Positions 7,661 through 16,732 of a stretch of 64,000 nucleotides of DNA are shown here, piece by piece. The number at the start of each line of letters is the position of its first letter. The first letter of the stretch is position 1. The translations under genes and the position numbers were made by a program. This stretch comes from CAWIJJ01 sp963836405 (GTDB taxonomy: Bacteria > Acidobacteriota > Terriglobia > Bryobacterales > Bryobacteraceae), in contig CAWIJL010000009.1 of assembly GCA_963836405.1 (NCBI GenBank), positions 1 to 64,000 on the forward strand. Reading direction: 5' to 3'. The notes under the pieces were generated by a model that was not told where the DNA came from, searched no databases, and worked only from the letters and a program-made list of their open reading frames with translations.

Positions 7661-8563
7661 CTATGATCCTGTGGTACCCGCGCGCCGCAGGTTGAAGTAC
7701 GTGATTTCAGGCGACGCGTTGATGCGAACAGGTACGACGCTCGTACCCAAACCCCTGTTCACGTAAAGCCTGTTCCCCGCCGACCCATAATGCGGCTGCC
7801 ATCCGTCGACGTGCACCTCTCCTTCCTTCTCGAACGTCAGCCAACTCCACTGCGGTGTAAATGGGATCCGGATCTGGCCGCCATGCGTATGGCCGCAGAC
7901 TGCGAGCGGGGCCGAGTGCGGCGGCAAGGCGGCGAAGCTGTCGGGGTTGTGCATGAAGACGATCCGCGCGGCGCCCGCCGGGATGCCGGAGATCGACCGC
8001 ACTGGATCGTCCTTACCAGCCCAGTGCGAGCCAACGCCGGTAACGTACAAGGGCTCGCCGCCAGCCTTCAGCACCACGGGCCGAGCTTCGTTCTGAAGCA
8101 CGGGAATTCCCGCCGCTTCGAGTTGCTGTGCCAGGCGCCGTGCGGGCCCGGCGCGCACCGGATCCTCTCGCTCAACCATTGAGTAATCGTGGTTTCCGAG
8201 CACCGCGAAGGTCTGAAGTCCGGCCCGCGCCAGCGGCTCCACGATCCGGACGGCTTGTTCGATCTGCCCGGGGTGTTCCGCGGGATCTTCGGTGAAATCG
8301 CCGCCGAGAAGCACGATCGCGGGATGATCGTGAATCAGGGTCGAAACCGCCCGTTCGATCACACCCGTGTGATTCCACCACATCCCAACTTGAAAATCGG
8401 ATATGAACGCGACGTTCTTCCCTTCCCACTCCGGCGGGAGGTGGGGAATGGAAACCGTCTCGTATGTTGACCCAAGCCGGCTCGGCCCGATGACAAAGCC
8501 CCACAAGCACACACCGACCGGGACCACTCCCAGACCGATTGCGATGCTCCTGTTCAGCTTCAA
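7661..8563 (-). CDS. Membrane-anchored calcineurin-like metallophosphoesterase
   Basis: The 300-residue protein has an N-terminal hydrophobic anchor and a calcineurin-like fold. The metal-binding motifs are ordered as expected: AFISDFQVG (Asp; the usual His of DxH is replaced by Gln), LLGGDFTEDP, VLGNHDYS, an HNPD segment and GHTHGGQIRIP. The family hydrolyses phosphoesters; membrane-bound relatives include UDP-2,3-diacylglucosamine hydrolases and YkuE-like enzymes, but the substrate cannot be assigned here. The start is a TTG with an AGGAG about 12 bases upstream. It lies 16 bp downstream of the ALDH gene on the same strand. The Asp-Phe-Gln instead of Asp-x-His is worth noting for activity. 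Confidence 0.85.
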   Translation of the reverse strand: MKLNRSIAIGLGVVPVGVCLWGFVIGPSRLGSTYETVSIPHLPPEWEGKNVAFISDFQVGMWWNHTGVIERAVSTLIHDHPAIVLLGGDFTEDPAEHPGQIEQAVRIVEPLARAGLQTFAVLGNHDYSMVEREDPVRAGPARRLAQQLEAAGIPVLQNEARPVVLKAGGEPLYVTGVGSHWAGKDDPVRSISGIPAGAARIVFMHNPDSFAALPPHSAPLAVCGHTHGGQIRIPFTPQWSWLTFEKEGEVHVDGWQPHYGSAGNRLYVNRGLGTSVVPVRINASPEITYFNLRRAGTTGS

Positions 8564-8579
8564 TGCGCGCTGCCGCTCC

Positions 8580-10103
8580 TCACATGAACTTGATGCCCTG
8601 GGCGAGGGGCAGGTGGCGGGACCAGTTCAAGGTGTTGGTCTGGCGGCGCATGTAGGCTTTCCAGGCGTCGCTGCCCGATTCCCGGCCGCCTCCGGTCTCT
8701 TTTTCTCCGCCGAAGGCGCCGCCGACTTCGGCTCCACTGGTGCCGATGTTGATGTTGGCGATGCCGCAATCGCTGCCGCGGTGGCTGAGGAACGTCTCGG
8801 CGGAAATCAGGTTGGTGGTGAACATGGCGGAAGAGAGGCCCTGGGGGACGTTGTTGTGCCAGTGGATGGCCTGATCGAGGTCGTCGAACTCGATGAGGTA
8901 AAGGATGGGCGCGAAGATCTCCTCTTTGAGGATGGGCATCTCCGGCCGGGCGCGCACCAGGGCCGGCTGCACGAAGCAGCCGACGATGTGTTCGCCTCCG
9001 AAGAGCACCTCGCCGCCCTGCTCGCGGATGCGCCGCATGCCCTCGGCCATATCCTGCACCGCGCGGCGGTTGACCAGGGGGCCCATGACGGTTCCTTCCT
9101 CGAGGGGGTCGCCGATGCGGATCTGCTTATAGGCGTGGATGAGGGCCTCGACCACACGCGGCGCGATGCCCTTTTGGAGGAAGAGGCGGCGGGTGGTGGT
9201 GCAGCGCTGTCCGGCGGTACCGACGGCGCCGAACAGGACGGCGCGGACGACGAGGTCGGGATCGGCATCGTCCATGACGACGATGGCGTTGTTGCCGCCG
9301 AGTTCGAGGATGCTGCGGCCGAGGCGGTGGGCCACGCGTTCGGCGACGTGGCGTCCGACCTCGGTGGATCCGGTGAAGCTGATGAGAGGCACGCGGGCAT
9401 CCTGGACGAGCGCTTCGCCGACGGGACGGCTGGGGCCGATGACGAGGTTGAAAACGGCCTTGAGGCCGTGCCGGTCCATGACGCGGTTGCAGATCTTCTG
9501 CACGGCGATGGCGGTGAGGGGCGTTTCCGAGGACGGGCGCCAGATGACGCAATCGCCGCACACGGCGGCGATCATGGCGTTCCAGGCCCAGACGGCCACG
9601 GGAAAATTGAAGGCGCTGATGACGCCGACCAGGCCGAGCGGATGCCACTGCTCGTACATGCGGTGTCCGGGGCGCTCGCTGTGCATGGTAAGTCCGTATA
9701 GCTGGCGGGAGAGACCGACGGCGAAATCGGCGATGTCGATCATCTCCTGCACTTCGCCCTGACCTTCGGCCACCACTTTGCCCATTTCGAGGCTGACGAG
9801 GGCGCCCAACTCGCCCTTATGCGCGCGGAGCTCGTTGGCGATTTCGCGCACCACCTCGCCGCGTTTGGGGGCGGGCGTCATCCGCCATTCGAGAAAAGTT
9901 TCCTGCGCGCGGGCGATGACGTATTCGTAGTCGTCGAGGCCGGCCATACGGACGCGGGCCAGCGGTTCGCCGTTGGAAGGATTGATGGAGACCAGTTCGG
10001 CGCCCGAGGGATTCGCAATCCAATCGCCCCAGCAGACCCCGGAATTCAAGGGCTCGATATGGAGCTGTTCGAGCAGGTCGGGAATTGCTTTGAGGGTAGC
10101 CAC
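8580..10103 (-). CDS. ALDH7-type aldehyde dehydrogenase (likely alpha-aminoadipic semialdehyde / piperideine-6-carboxylate dehydrogenase)
   Basis: NAD(P)-dependent oxidation of an aldehyde to its acid. The 507-aa protein has the catalytic Glu in LELGGNNAIVV and the catalytic Cys in GTAGQRCTTTRR. The substrate-side features EQWHPLGLVGVISAFNFPVAV and SAMFTTNLISAETFLSHRGSD with NIGTSGAEVGGAFGGEK are hallmarks of the ALDH7 (antiquitin) subfamily, which acts in lysine catabolism on 2-aminoadipate semialdehyde. The subfamily assignment is from these motifs. No other lysine-degradation gene is nearby, so the pathway role is inferred. The metallophosphoesterase gene follows 16 bp downstream. Confidence 0.9.
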   Translation of the reverse strand: MATLKAIPDLLEQLHIEPLNSGVCWGDWIANPSGAELVSINPSNGEPLARVRMAGLDDYEYVIARAQETFLEWRMTPAPKRGEVVREIANELRAHKGELGALVSLEMGKVVAEGQGEVQEMIDIADFAVGLSRQLYGLTMHSERPGHRMYEQWHPLGLVGVISAFNFPVAVWAWNAMIAAVCGDCVIWRPSSETPLTAIAVQKICNRVMDRHGLKAVFNLVIGPSRPVGEALVQDARVPLISFTGSTEVGRHVAERVAHRLGRSILELGGNNAIVVMDDADPDLVVRAVLFGAVGTAGQRCTTTRRLFLQKGIAPRVVEALIHAYKQIRIGDPLEEGTVMGPLVNRRAVQDMAEGMRRIREQGGEVLFGGEHIVGCFVQPALVRARPEMPILKEEIFAPILYLIEFDDLDQAIHWHNNVPQGLSSAMFTTNLISAETFLSHRGSDCGIANINIGTSGAEVGGAFGGEKETGGGRESGSDAWKAYMRRQTNTLNWSRHLPLAQGIKFM

Positions 10104-10182
10104 GACTTCATTGTAGGCCGCGGCCGGAGGGGGCCAGCGGAGACTTGTCCGGGGAAATACAGCGTGCGGGGAGTGGATTGAG

Positions 10183-11031
10183 CTAGGGAACGGCGGCTGC
10201 GGCGGCCTGCGCTACTTTCCGCGATTTGGGGGCCGCGAGATGGAATGCCTGCAGCCAGTCGCGACGCGTTTCGGGGGGCGCGAAACGCTCGTCCCAGACT
10301 TTGTGGAAGTCTTCCAGCCGCTTGCGCTGCTTTTTCTTGACGGCCTGGCGCAGCGAATCGTCCGCCCCAATTTCTTTCAGCAAGGCGTTGGCGGCGCGGC
10401 AGTCATTGATGTCGCCGAGCGCGGTCTGGAGGTCGCGCATGTTCTCGAGGCGCGTTTCGACGGCATCGCCGTACACGGGTTGGAACAGTTCCAGCGTGTA
10501 CCGGAACTTCTTGGCTTCGATGCGGAAACGGTGCAGATTGCGGGCACTCTGGCCTGCGGAGGCGACGTCCTTTCCTTTCGAGAAGAAGTCGCGGACATCC
10601 TTTGCCAGGCGGGCGGCTGCGATCTCGGCCACCCGGATCGCCGGGGGATGCCCGGTGACGGGAAGGCTATCGCGCCGGAGAAGCCACTTGCGGATGCCGG
10701 CCTTCAATTCGCGAACGGCGACGGTGCGCCGGCGCAGCAGGTTTTGATGGACCGCGGCTGCGGCGGCAGCTTTTTTCGAAACCAGCTTGCCGGTGATGTC
10801 GAAGTCGCGGACGGCGCCTGCGAGGCGGAGAACCGCTTTGAGGCGCTTGCGCAGTTTAGCGGCATCGCGCGCGCGAAAGACATCCTGGTAGATGACCAGC
10901 GATTGGGTGAAGCGCCGGATGGCGACACGCAGATCGTGAACCGCGTCGGGATCTGGTGATTTCTGGGTTGCTTTAGCCTGGGCGACCAGGCTATCGAAGA
11001 GCGATTGGGCCTGTTCGATGGCTTCGGGCAT
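10183..11031 (-). CDS. CHAD domain protein
   Basis: The 282-aa helical protein is rich in Lys, Arg and His on conserved helices: VHDLRVAIRRFTQSL, AKLRKRLKAVLRLAGAVRDFD, HRFRIEAKKFRYTLELF and MRDLQTALGDINDC. These are the two repeat halves of the CHAD domain, a four-helix bundle known to bind inorganic polyphosphate. No CYTH triphosphatase domain is fused to it. It is the only gene in its stretch, 79 bp from the ALDH gene. Its role (polyphosphate granule association) is by family only. Confidence 0.88.
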   Translation of the reverse strand: MPEAIEQAQSLFDSLVAQAKATQKSPDPDAVHDLRVAIRRFTQSLVIYQDVFRARDAAKLRKRLKAVLRLAGAVRDFDITGKLVSKKAAAAAAVHQNLLRRRTVAVRELKAGIRKWLLRRDSLPVTGHPPAIRVAEIAAARLAKDVRDFFSKGKDVASAGQSARNLHRFRIEAKKFRYTLELFQPVYGDAVETRLENMRDLQTALGDINDCRAANALLKEIGADDSLRQAVKKKQRKRLEDFHKVWDERFAPPETRRDWLQAFHLAAPKSRKVAQAAAAAVP

Positions 11032-11076
11032 AAAGAGCAGGGTCGCGGGGAAGCGGACCCTGCTCGAATTATCCCA

Positions 11077-11628
11077 CTACTCCGGCTTGCGCTGGCCAGC
11101 CTTCGGTGTACTCTTATTCACCAATTTGGGCACGCCGAAGTGGCCGCTCAGTTCACCGAGCGAATCGAGGTCGATGGGGCCTACGATGTTGACGACGGTG
11201 AATTCGCGCGGTGCAGAGACAACAATTGCGAGGCCGGTCACCTTCTTGTTTTCGGTGCGGACGTGAACCTCAGCCGCTTCACCTTCGCCGGTGCTTTCGA
11301 CGCCGACGATGCGGGACCACTCCGGGCCTTTGAGCTGTGAACGCACGCCCTCCAGGTCCGCCGGCGTCCACGCGTTGTCGCGGTCAAATTCGTAACTGCG
11401 GATATAGATACCATCGAGGCCGGCGACCAGCTTCTTGACCCTGGCTTCATCGGCGTCGCCGTCTTCGAGAAAGCGGGCGGCGAATTGGAGGGTCTGACTG
11501 GTAAGCGAGAGATCGACCTTATTGGAAGCTTTCGCCGCGAGACCATCGAGATTCAGTTTCAGTTGCTGTGCCGGCGCCTGTCCGGCAAGCAGACCGGCCG
11601 CGAGCGCGAGCACTCCAAAGATTTTCAT
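11077..11628 (-). CDS. Exported DUF4252 protein, last gene of an ECF sigma operon
   Basis: With a start at ATG 11628 the protein is 183 aa with a signal peptide (MKIFGVLALAAGLLAGQAPA) and a small alpha/beta domain of the DUF4252 type: LAAKASNKVDLSLTSQTLQF, AGLDGIYIRSYEFD and NKKVTGLAIVVSAPREFTVV. The open frame upstream of 11628 is shadow inside the neighbouring gene. The ATG overlaps the stop of the upstream anti-sigma gene by 4 nt (ATGA). DUF4252 proteins have no established biochemical function. Linkage to an ECF sigma/anti-sigma pair suggests it is a regulated envelope factor or a signal input, which is inference. Confidence 0.8.
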   Translation of the reverse strand: MKIFGVLALAAGLLAGQAPAQQLKLNLDGLAAKASNKVDLSLTSQTLQFAARFLEDGDADEARVKKLVAGLDGIYIRSYEFDRDNAWTPADLEGVRSQLKGPEWSRIVGVESTGEGEAAEVHVRTENKKVTGLAIVVSAPREFTVVNIVGPIDLDSLGELSGHFGVPKLVNKSTPKAGQRKPE

Positions 11629-11918
11629 TGGTGTACCTCCATGACCTGGGTTTGGATCTGGTGCAGCTTGCCGGCGGTGAGGCGCATGGCCTGCATCACC
11701 TGCGCCTTCGCCACCTCGCCCTGATGCCTGCGCCACGCCATGCTGCCGCCTCCGGCCATGATCACCACTGCCGCGGCCGGAGCCAGCCAGCGAGGCATCA
11801 CCAGCAGCTTTGGCCGCTTCGCGCGAGCGATAACGCGCTCGGCGAACTCCGGCGGTGGCGGCTCCCGCCGGAGCGCCTTCCGGAGCTGCCGCTCCATCTC
11901 TTCTTCCCGATAATTCAT
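11625..11918 (-). CDS. Single-pass membrane protein, probable anti-sigma factor
   Basis: A 97-aa protein with a charged cytoplasmic N-terminus (MNYREEEMERQLRKALRREP, then PEFAERVIARAK), one transmembrane helix (WLAPAAAVVIMAGGGSMAW) and a short C-terminal helix. Its ATG overlaps the ECF sigma stop by 4 nt, and its own stop overlaps the next ATG by 4 nt. No ZAS zinc motif (HxxxCxxC) is present, so it is not a classical zinc anti-sigma. The role as anti-sigma is inferred from topology and operon position. Confidence 0.65.
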   Translation of the reverse strand: MNYREEEMERQLRKALRREPPPPEFAERVIARAKRPKLLVMPRWLAPAAAVVIMAGGGSMAWRRHQGEVAKAQVMQAMRLTAGKLHQIQTQVMEVHQ

Positions 11919-12439
11919 CCATGTTCTCCCACGCCGCGCCGCTCCAGCTTTTCCCGGAGCAGGGCCAGCGAACGTTGCAGGTGACTCTTCACTGTTGCGA
12001 CGGGCATCTCCAGCAGTCTGGAGATTTCCGACGGGTCCAGGTCTTCCTGGTACCGGAGGATCATCACCGCCCGCGGCGCTTCCGGCAAGGTAGCAACCAG
12101 CCGCCGCAGGACTTCTTCGAGCAAGGGGTCCCCGGTGGCGGCGGACGCGGACGGCTCTGCCACCGCGGACAACGCCACCTGCGGCCTGCGCCGCCGCTTT
12201 CTTCCTTCGTCGATCGACCTTTGCACCGCTACTCTGCGCAGCCAGAACCCGGCGTGCTCTGCCGACTGGATGGTGCCGAGGTTGCGGTGGAGGCTCAGGA
12301 AAACCTCCTGGGCGACTTCTTCCGCCACGTCGCGTTCGTGTAGGAAATGCCAGGCGACACTGAAGACCATCGACTGATGCTGGCGCACGAGTTCTTCGAA
12401 ATCGAAAGCCGTATCCTGAACCGCCCGCAGTCCGGTCAC
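11915..12439 (-). CDS. ECF-family RNA polymerase sigma factor
   Basis: The 174-aa protein carries sigma region 2 (FEELVRQHQSMVFSVAWHFL, DVAEEVAQEVFLSL, FWLRRVAVQRSID) and region 4 with a helix-turn-helix (LPEAPRAVMILRYQEDLD, EISRLLEMPVATVKSHLQRS). It should direct RNA polymerase to stress or envelope promoters. The start is a GTG overlapping the upstream gene's TGA by 4 nt (GTGA), and the stop overlaps the next gene's ATG, so translation of the four genes from 13275 to 11077 appears coupled. Confidence 0.9.
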   Translation of the reverse strand: MTGLRAVQDTAFDFEELVRQHQSMVFSVAWHFLHERDVAEEVAQEVFLSLHRNLGTIQSAEHAGFWLRRVAVQRSIDEGRKRRRRPQVALSAVAEPSASAATGDPLLEEVLRRLVATLPEAPRAVMILRYQEDLDPSEISRLLEMPVATVKSHLQRSLALLREKLERRGVGEHG

Positions 12440-13275
12440 TTTTCCTCGGTTGAGTACGCTACTTTGCTGTTGACGTCGGTCCGGCGGAAATCGTCGTTGG
12501 CCATGGAAATCGAGATAGTCCGCTTGTAAAAGAATACTGCCCGCACTTCGAACTCGCCGCCATAGCTGACCGGGAACCAGACGCCCTCGGCGAATTTTTT
12601 GTACGACACGGAGAAGCCGAGACCCTTGAGGTTGGTTCCGAGCAGCACCCTGACTGCGGCGGGTATTTTCGGCGCCATGGTGGTATTTACAAGAACAGGC
12701 TGAAACTCCGCGGCATCGATCAGCGCTTCACCCTTCCAGAAGGCGCTCCCTTCTTCGAGACCCTTGTGCTCCGGTTTGGGCTCAAAGGCGACACGGTACA
12801 CCTTGCGGTCCTGAAACGTCTCGGTCTTCAGCAGCTTGAAGATGTACCTGGCCTGCTCGCCGCCCGTGAGGGGGAACAGGTTGGCGCCGAGGCCGTCGCG
12901 GGACTTTTCGTCATTGGTCATATCGTTCGACATGTCATCGATCAGTTCGCCGTCGATATCCATGTCTTTGTATTCGTAGCCGGGGCGGTAGTAAGGGACG
13001 AACTCGCCTTTGTGCTCGTATTTGCCTTCAAAGTGGAGCAGGTCCTTATCCACGCCGGTGTCTTTGGGGGTGACCGTATATTCGCGCTTCTCCTCGCGCG
13101 CGACCTTGCCGTTGCCGCGCACCATGCGCAGCAACTGGCGCTGATGGTAGACGAAGTCCTTGCGCTGTTCGAGAGCGCGGTTCTGGTTCTCCGCCACCCG
13201 CGACATAATCTCTTCCACCGTGGGCGTCTGCCCGAAGGCAACCCCGACCGCCGCCGCAATCAGCAAAAACCTCAT
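12436..13275 (-). CDS. Exported protein of the LolA/outer-membrane-lipoprotein-sorting-like type, first gene of the ECF operon
   Basis: The 279-aa product has a signal peptide (MRFLLIAAAVGVAFGQ) and a body that alternates strands and charged loops: VEEIMSRVAENQNRALEQRK, FVYHQRQLLRMVRGNGKVAR, then YRVAFEPKPEHKGLEEGSAF and FPVSYGGEFEVRAVFFYKR. Acidobacterial genomes carry many such proteins next to sigma factors, and the fold resembles LolA/LppX-like half-barrels. I do not recognise a specific function. The stop overlaps the sigma GTG by 4 nt, so its expression is coupled to the sigma factor. Confidence 0.6.
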   Translation of the reverse strand: MRFLLIAAAVGVAFGQTPTVEEIMSRVAENQNRALEQRKDFVYHQRQLLRMVRGNGKVAREEKREYTVTPKDTGVDKDLLHFEGKYEHKGEFVPYYRPGYEYKDMDIDGELIDDMSNDMTNDEKSRDGLGANLFPLTGGEQARYIFKLLKTETFQDRKVYRVAFEPKPEHKGLEEGSAFWKGEALIDAAEFQPVLVNTTMAPKIPAAVRVLLGTNLKGLGFSVSYKKFAEGVWFPVSYGGEFEVRAVFFYKRTISISMANDDFRRTDVNSKVAYSTEEK

Positions 13276-13348
13276 TCGGCCTCTCTGCTATTTGAATACG
13301 CCCGGGGCGAGTGCGGGGATGCACAAAAATGGTGCGGGTGCCTGGGAT

Positions 13349-14180
13349 ATGATGGCCGGAATGGACCGCGTAGCCGAGCACTACGGCACGCCCGGGATGC
13401 TGGAAGCGATTCTGGCGGGACTGCGGGCGCAAGGCAAAGATCCGGAGCGGCTGACAGTGTCCGACCTGGCGCCGGTGGACGAGTTCCACATACGGGGCCG
13501 CCTGGCCACCATGGAACTGGCGCAACTGGCCGCCCCGCAGGCGGGGTGGCACGTGCTCGACGCCGGTTCGGGACTGGGCGGATCGACCCGCGTGCTGGCC
13601 ACCGAATTCGGGTGCCGGGTGACGGGGGTCGACCTGACTCAGGAGTATTGCCGCACGGCGGCGGCGCTGTCGCGCCGGACCGGACTCGACGGGCGCAACC
13701 GCTACGTGTGCGGGAATACACTGGCGATGCCTTTCGCGGACGGGTGTTTCGACCTTGCGTGGACGCAGCACGTACAGATGAACGTCGAAGACAAGGCAGG
13801 TTTCTACCGGGAACTGGCGCGCGTTTTGCGGCCCGGCGGCCGCTTCGCGTTCCACGACCTGCTGGCTGGACCGGGAGGGGGCGTGCATTTCCCGGTGCAT
13901 TGGGCGGAAGAGCCGTCGCTCAGTTTCATGATCGCGCCGGACGACCTGCGGGCGCTGCTCGAAAGCACCGGCTTCCGGGTGGTGACGTGGCGGGACGTGA
14001 CGGATATTTCGCGGGACTGGTTCCTGGGGGTGGTGGCGGAGCGGCGGCAAGGCGGCTCCTCCTCCGCTGGGGCTTCACCTGCTGCTGCGCGAAACGGCGG
14101 CGGCGAAATTCGCGAATGTGGCGCGCAATCTCATCGAGCAGCGGATCACGGTTTTCCAGGGCGTCCTGGAGAAGGTCTGA
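13349..14180 (+). CDS. SAM-dependent methyltransferase, one-base frameshift near the 3' end
   Basis: Class I methyltransferase fold: motif I VLDAGSGLGGSTRVLA, acidic end of strand 2 GVDLTQEY, motif II/III GNTLAMPFADGCFDLAWTQ and LARVLRPGGRFAFHDLLAG. It resembles the gamma-tocopherol/sarcosine-type family, but the acceptor is unknown. The frame runs on past the expected end into unrelated sequence after VVAERRQG. Removing one base near 14051-14055 puts the natural ending in frame (APPPLGLHLLLRETAAAKF, then NLIEQRITVFQGVLEKV) with a stop at 14178-14180, giving about 276 aa. Possible starts are 13349, 13352 and 13361. The S9 peptidase gene begins 35 bp later. Confidence 0.8.
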
Positions 14181-14215
14181 ACGGACTCCGTTCGCCCTGC
14201 TATCATTTGCCATAA

Positions 14216-16675
14216 ATGCGAAAGCTGCTGATTCCCCTCAGCCTGGCTGCACTTCTGTTGCAGGCGCAGCCGGCCAATCGATTCGCCCTCACGGTGGACA
14301 ACATCATGCGCGGTCCCGCGTTGACGGGCTACGAACCGGGACAGGTGCGATGGTCGCCCGACGGCGCGCACGTGTATTTCCAGTGGAAGCTGGCCTCGCA
14401 GAAAGAGGGCGAGCCCATGGACACGTATGTGGTGAACCGGGACGGCGGGGGACTGCGCAAACTCAGCGATGCGGAAGTCCGGCAGGCCCCGCCCAACGCG
14501 GGTGACGTTTCGAAGGACGAGCGCTTCACGACTTACAACCGCGACGGCGATTTGTTCATTTACGACAATGGCTCCGGCGCCATCCGGCAGATCACGAAGA
14601 CGACGGAGGTGGAAGGCAGCCCGCGCTTCCTGCCGGACGGCAAGCGCATCTCGTTCACGCGGGGCGGCAATCTGTTCGTGCTTTCGCTGGATAACGGCGA
14701 GCTGGTACAGATGACCGACATCCGGGCCGCGGGAGCGCCGGCGGCTGCGGTGGGTCCGGCGGGGGGCGGCGGGCGCGGGCAGGGAGGCGGCCGTGGAGTG
14801 GGAGGCGGGCGCGGATCGGCGGGTGAAACGAGTTCAGGCTCCGCCCCGGCGCGCGGCAGCGACAGCCAGGAGTACCTCAAGAAAGAACAGAAGGAACTGC
14901 TCGAATTTATTCGCGACGAAACCGCCCGGCGGGAAGCCGCCGAGGCGCGCCGCAAGGCTTCGGCCGAGCCCGAGCGCAAGCCGTTCACGCTCCAGGCGCG
15001 GCAGTCGGTGGCGGGGATGCAGCTTTCTCCGGACGGCAAGTATGTGATCGCTTCAGTGATCGAGGCGGGGAACGCAAAGAGCAGCAGCGTGCACAACTTC
15101 ATTACCGAGTCGGCGTATCCCGAGGATATTCCGGCGCGCTCGTTTGTGGGCGACACGCAGTCGCGCTTCCGGATGGTGGTGATCGACACGGCCACGGGCG
15201 ACTTCAAATGGGTGGATCACGGGCAGAAGATCACCCCGCCGGCGACCGCGACCGAGCAGCGGACCGAGGGCGGGCCGCCGCCGGCGCGGGCCGCGACGCC
15301 GCAGGACCGGGACGTGCAAATCAGCCAGCCGGTGTGGAGCGAAGACGGGACCAAAGCGGTAATGCTGGCGCAGGCGGCAGACAACAAAGACCGCTGGGTG
15401 CTGGCGCTCGATCCGGCCACGGGCAAGACGCGGATTCTGGCCAGCGACCACGACAATGCGTGGATCGGCGGTCCCGGCAGCAGCACGCTGGGCTGGATGA
15501 AGAACGGCCGCGAGGTGTTTTTCCAGTCGGAGAGGACCGGATACTCGCACCTTTACGCGGTGGCGTTCGAGGGCGGCGAAGCGCGCGCGCTGACCAGCGG
15601 CAAGTGGGAAGTGCTGAACACACGACAGTCCCGGGATAAGTCGCATTTCTATCTGACGGCGAACAAAGAGACGCCTTACGAGCAGCACCTTTACAAGATG
15701 CCGTGGGACGGCGGGACGCTTACGCGTCTTACGGCGGCGCCGGGCAAGCACGCGGCGGTAGTTTCACCGGACGACCGGACGATTGCGGATATTTACTCGT
15801 ATGTCAACAAACCGCCGGAGCTGTTTGTTCAGGAGAATCGCGCGGGCGCGGAGCCGCGGCGAGTTACAACATCGCCCACGGCGGAGTTCGGGCTCTATCC
15901 GTGGATGGATGTTCCCATCATCACCTTCACGGGGCGCGACGGGACGAAGATTCCGGCACGCCTTTTCAAACCGGCTAACTTCCGGAGAGGCGGTCCGGGC
16001 GTGGTCTTCGTGCACGGCTCGGGATATCTGCAAAATGTGGACAGGAAATGGTCCACTTACTCGCACGAGTATATGTTCCACCACATCCTGATGGAGCGCG
16101 GGTACACTGTCATCGACGTGGATTATCGCGGGTCTGCGGGTTACGGCCGCGACTGGCGCACGGCGGTGTACGAGCACATGGGGGGCAAGGACCTGGACGA
16201 TGTGGTGGATGCGGCCAGGTACCTGGCCGGCGATCAGGGGGTGGACCCGAAAAAGATCGGAGTCTACGGCGGCAGTTACGGCGGATTCATCACGTTGATG
16301 GCGATGTTTACGACGCCCGACGTGTTCGCCGCCGGGGCGGCGCTCCGGCCGGTGACGGACTGGGCCATGTACAACCACGGTTACACGTCGGACATTCTGA
16401 ACACGCCGCAGTCCGATCCGGAGGCGTACCGGCGGTCGTCACCGATCTATTTCGCGGAGGGTCTGAAAGGGGCGCTGCTGATCTGCCACGGAATGGTGGA
16501 TACCAACGTTCATTTTCAGGACAGCATCAGGCTGGTGCAGCGGCTGATCGAGTTACATAAGGAGAACTGGGAACTGGCGGTGTTTCCGGTGGAAAACCAC
16601 AGCTTCGTGCAGCCGTACAGTTGGGCGGATGAGTACAAACGCATTCTGAAGCTATTCGAGACAAACCTCAAGTAA
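14216..16675 (+). CDS. Secreted S9 family prolyl-oligopeptidase-type peptidase
   Basis: The 819-aa protein has a signal peptide (MRKLLIPLSLAALLLQAQP), a WD40-like beta-propeller (VRWSPDGAHVYF, LSPDGKYVIAS) and a C-terminal alpha/beta hydrolase. The catalytic triad can be placed: Ser687 in GGSYGGF, Asp in HGMVDTNVHF and His in VENHSFVQP. This is the DPP-IV/acylaminoacyl peptidase group, which takes peptides in the periplasm or outside the cell. An insertion rich in Gly and Arg (GGGGRGQGGGRGVGGGRGS) interrupts the propeller around residues 175-215. The architecture is otherwise complete. Confidence 0.92.
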   Translation: MRKLLIPLSLAALLLQAQPANRFALTVDNIMRGPALTGYEPGQVRWSPDGAHVYFQWKLASQKEGEPMDTYVVNRDGGGLRKLSDAEVRQAPPNAGDVSKDERFTTYNRDGDLFIYDNGSGAIRQITKTTEVEGSPRFLPDGKRISFTRGGNLFVLSLDNGELVQMTDIRAAGAPAAAVGPAGGGGRGQGGGRGVGGGRGSAGETSSGSAPARGSDSQEYLKKEQKELLEFIRDETARREAAEARRKASAEPERKPFTLQARQSVAGMQLSPDGKYVIASVIEAGNAKSSSVHNFITESAYPEDIPARSFVGDTQSRFRMVVIDTATGDFKWVDHGQKITPPATATEQRTEGGPPPARAATPQDRDVQISQPVWSEDGTKAVMLAQAADNKDRWVLALDPATGKTRILASDHDNAWIGGPGSSTLGWMKNGREVFFQSERTGYSHLYAVAFEGGEARALTSGKWEVLNTRQSRDKSHFYLTANKETPYEQHLYKMPWDGGTLTRLTAAPGKHAAVVSPDDRTIADIYSYVNKPPELFVQENRAGAEPRRVTTSPTAEFGLYPWMDVPIITFTGRDGTKIPARLFKPANFRRGGPGVVFVHGSGYLQNVDRKWSTYSHEYMFHHILMERGYTVIDVDYRGSAGYGRDWRTAVYEHMGGKDLDDVVDAARYLAGDQGVDPKKIGVYGGSYGGFITLMAMFTTPDVFAAGAALRPVTDWAMYNHGYTSDILNTPQSDPEAYRRSSPIYFAEGLKGALLICHGMVDTNVHFQDSIRLVQRLIELHKENWELAVFPVENHSFVQPYSWADEYKRILKLFETNLK

Positions 16676-16732
16676 TGGTTCGACTTTCAATCCGGAAGCT
16701 GGTAATCTGATTGACCAGAAGTGGAGGGATAA

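Noticed and set aside
8403..9701. A 432-codon plus-strand frame opposite the ALDH gene
   Set aside because: Shadow of a gene with intact catalytic motifs; no recognisable protein features.
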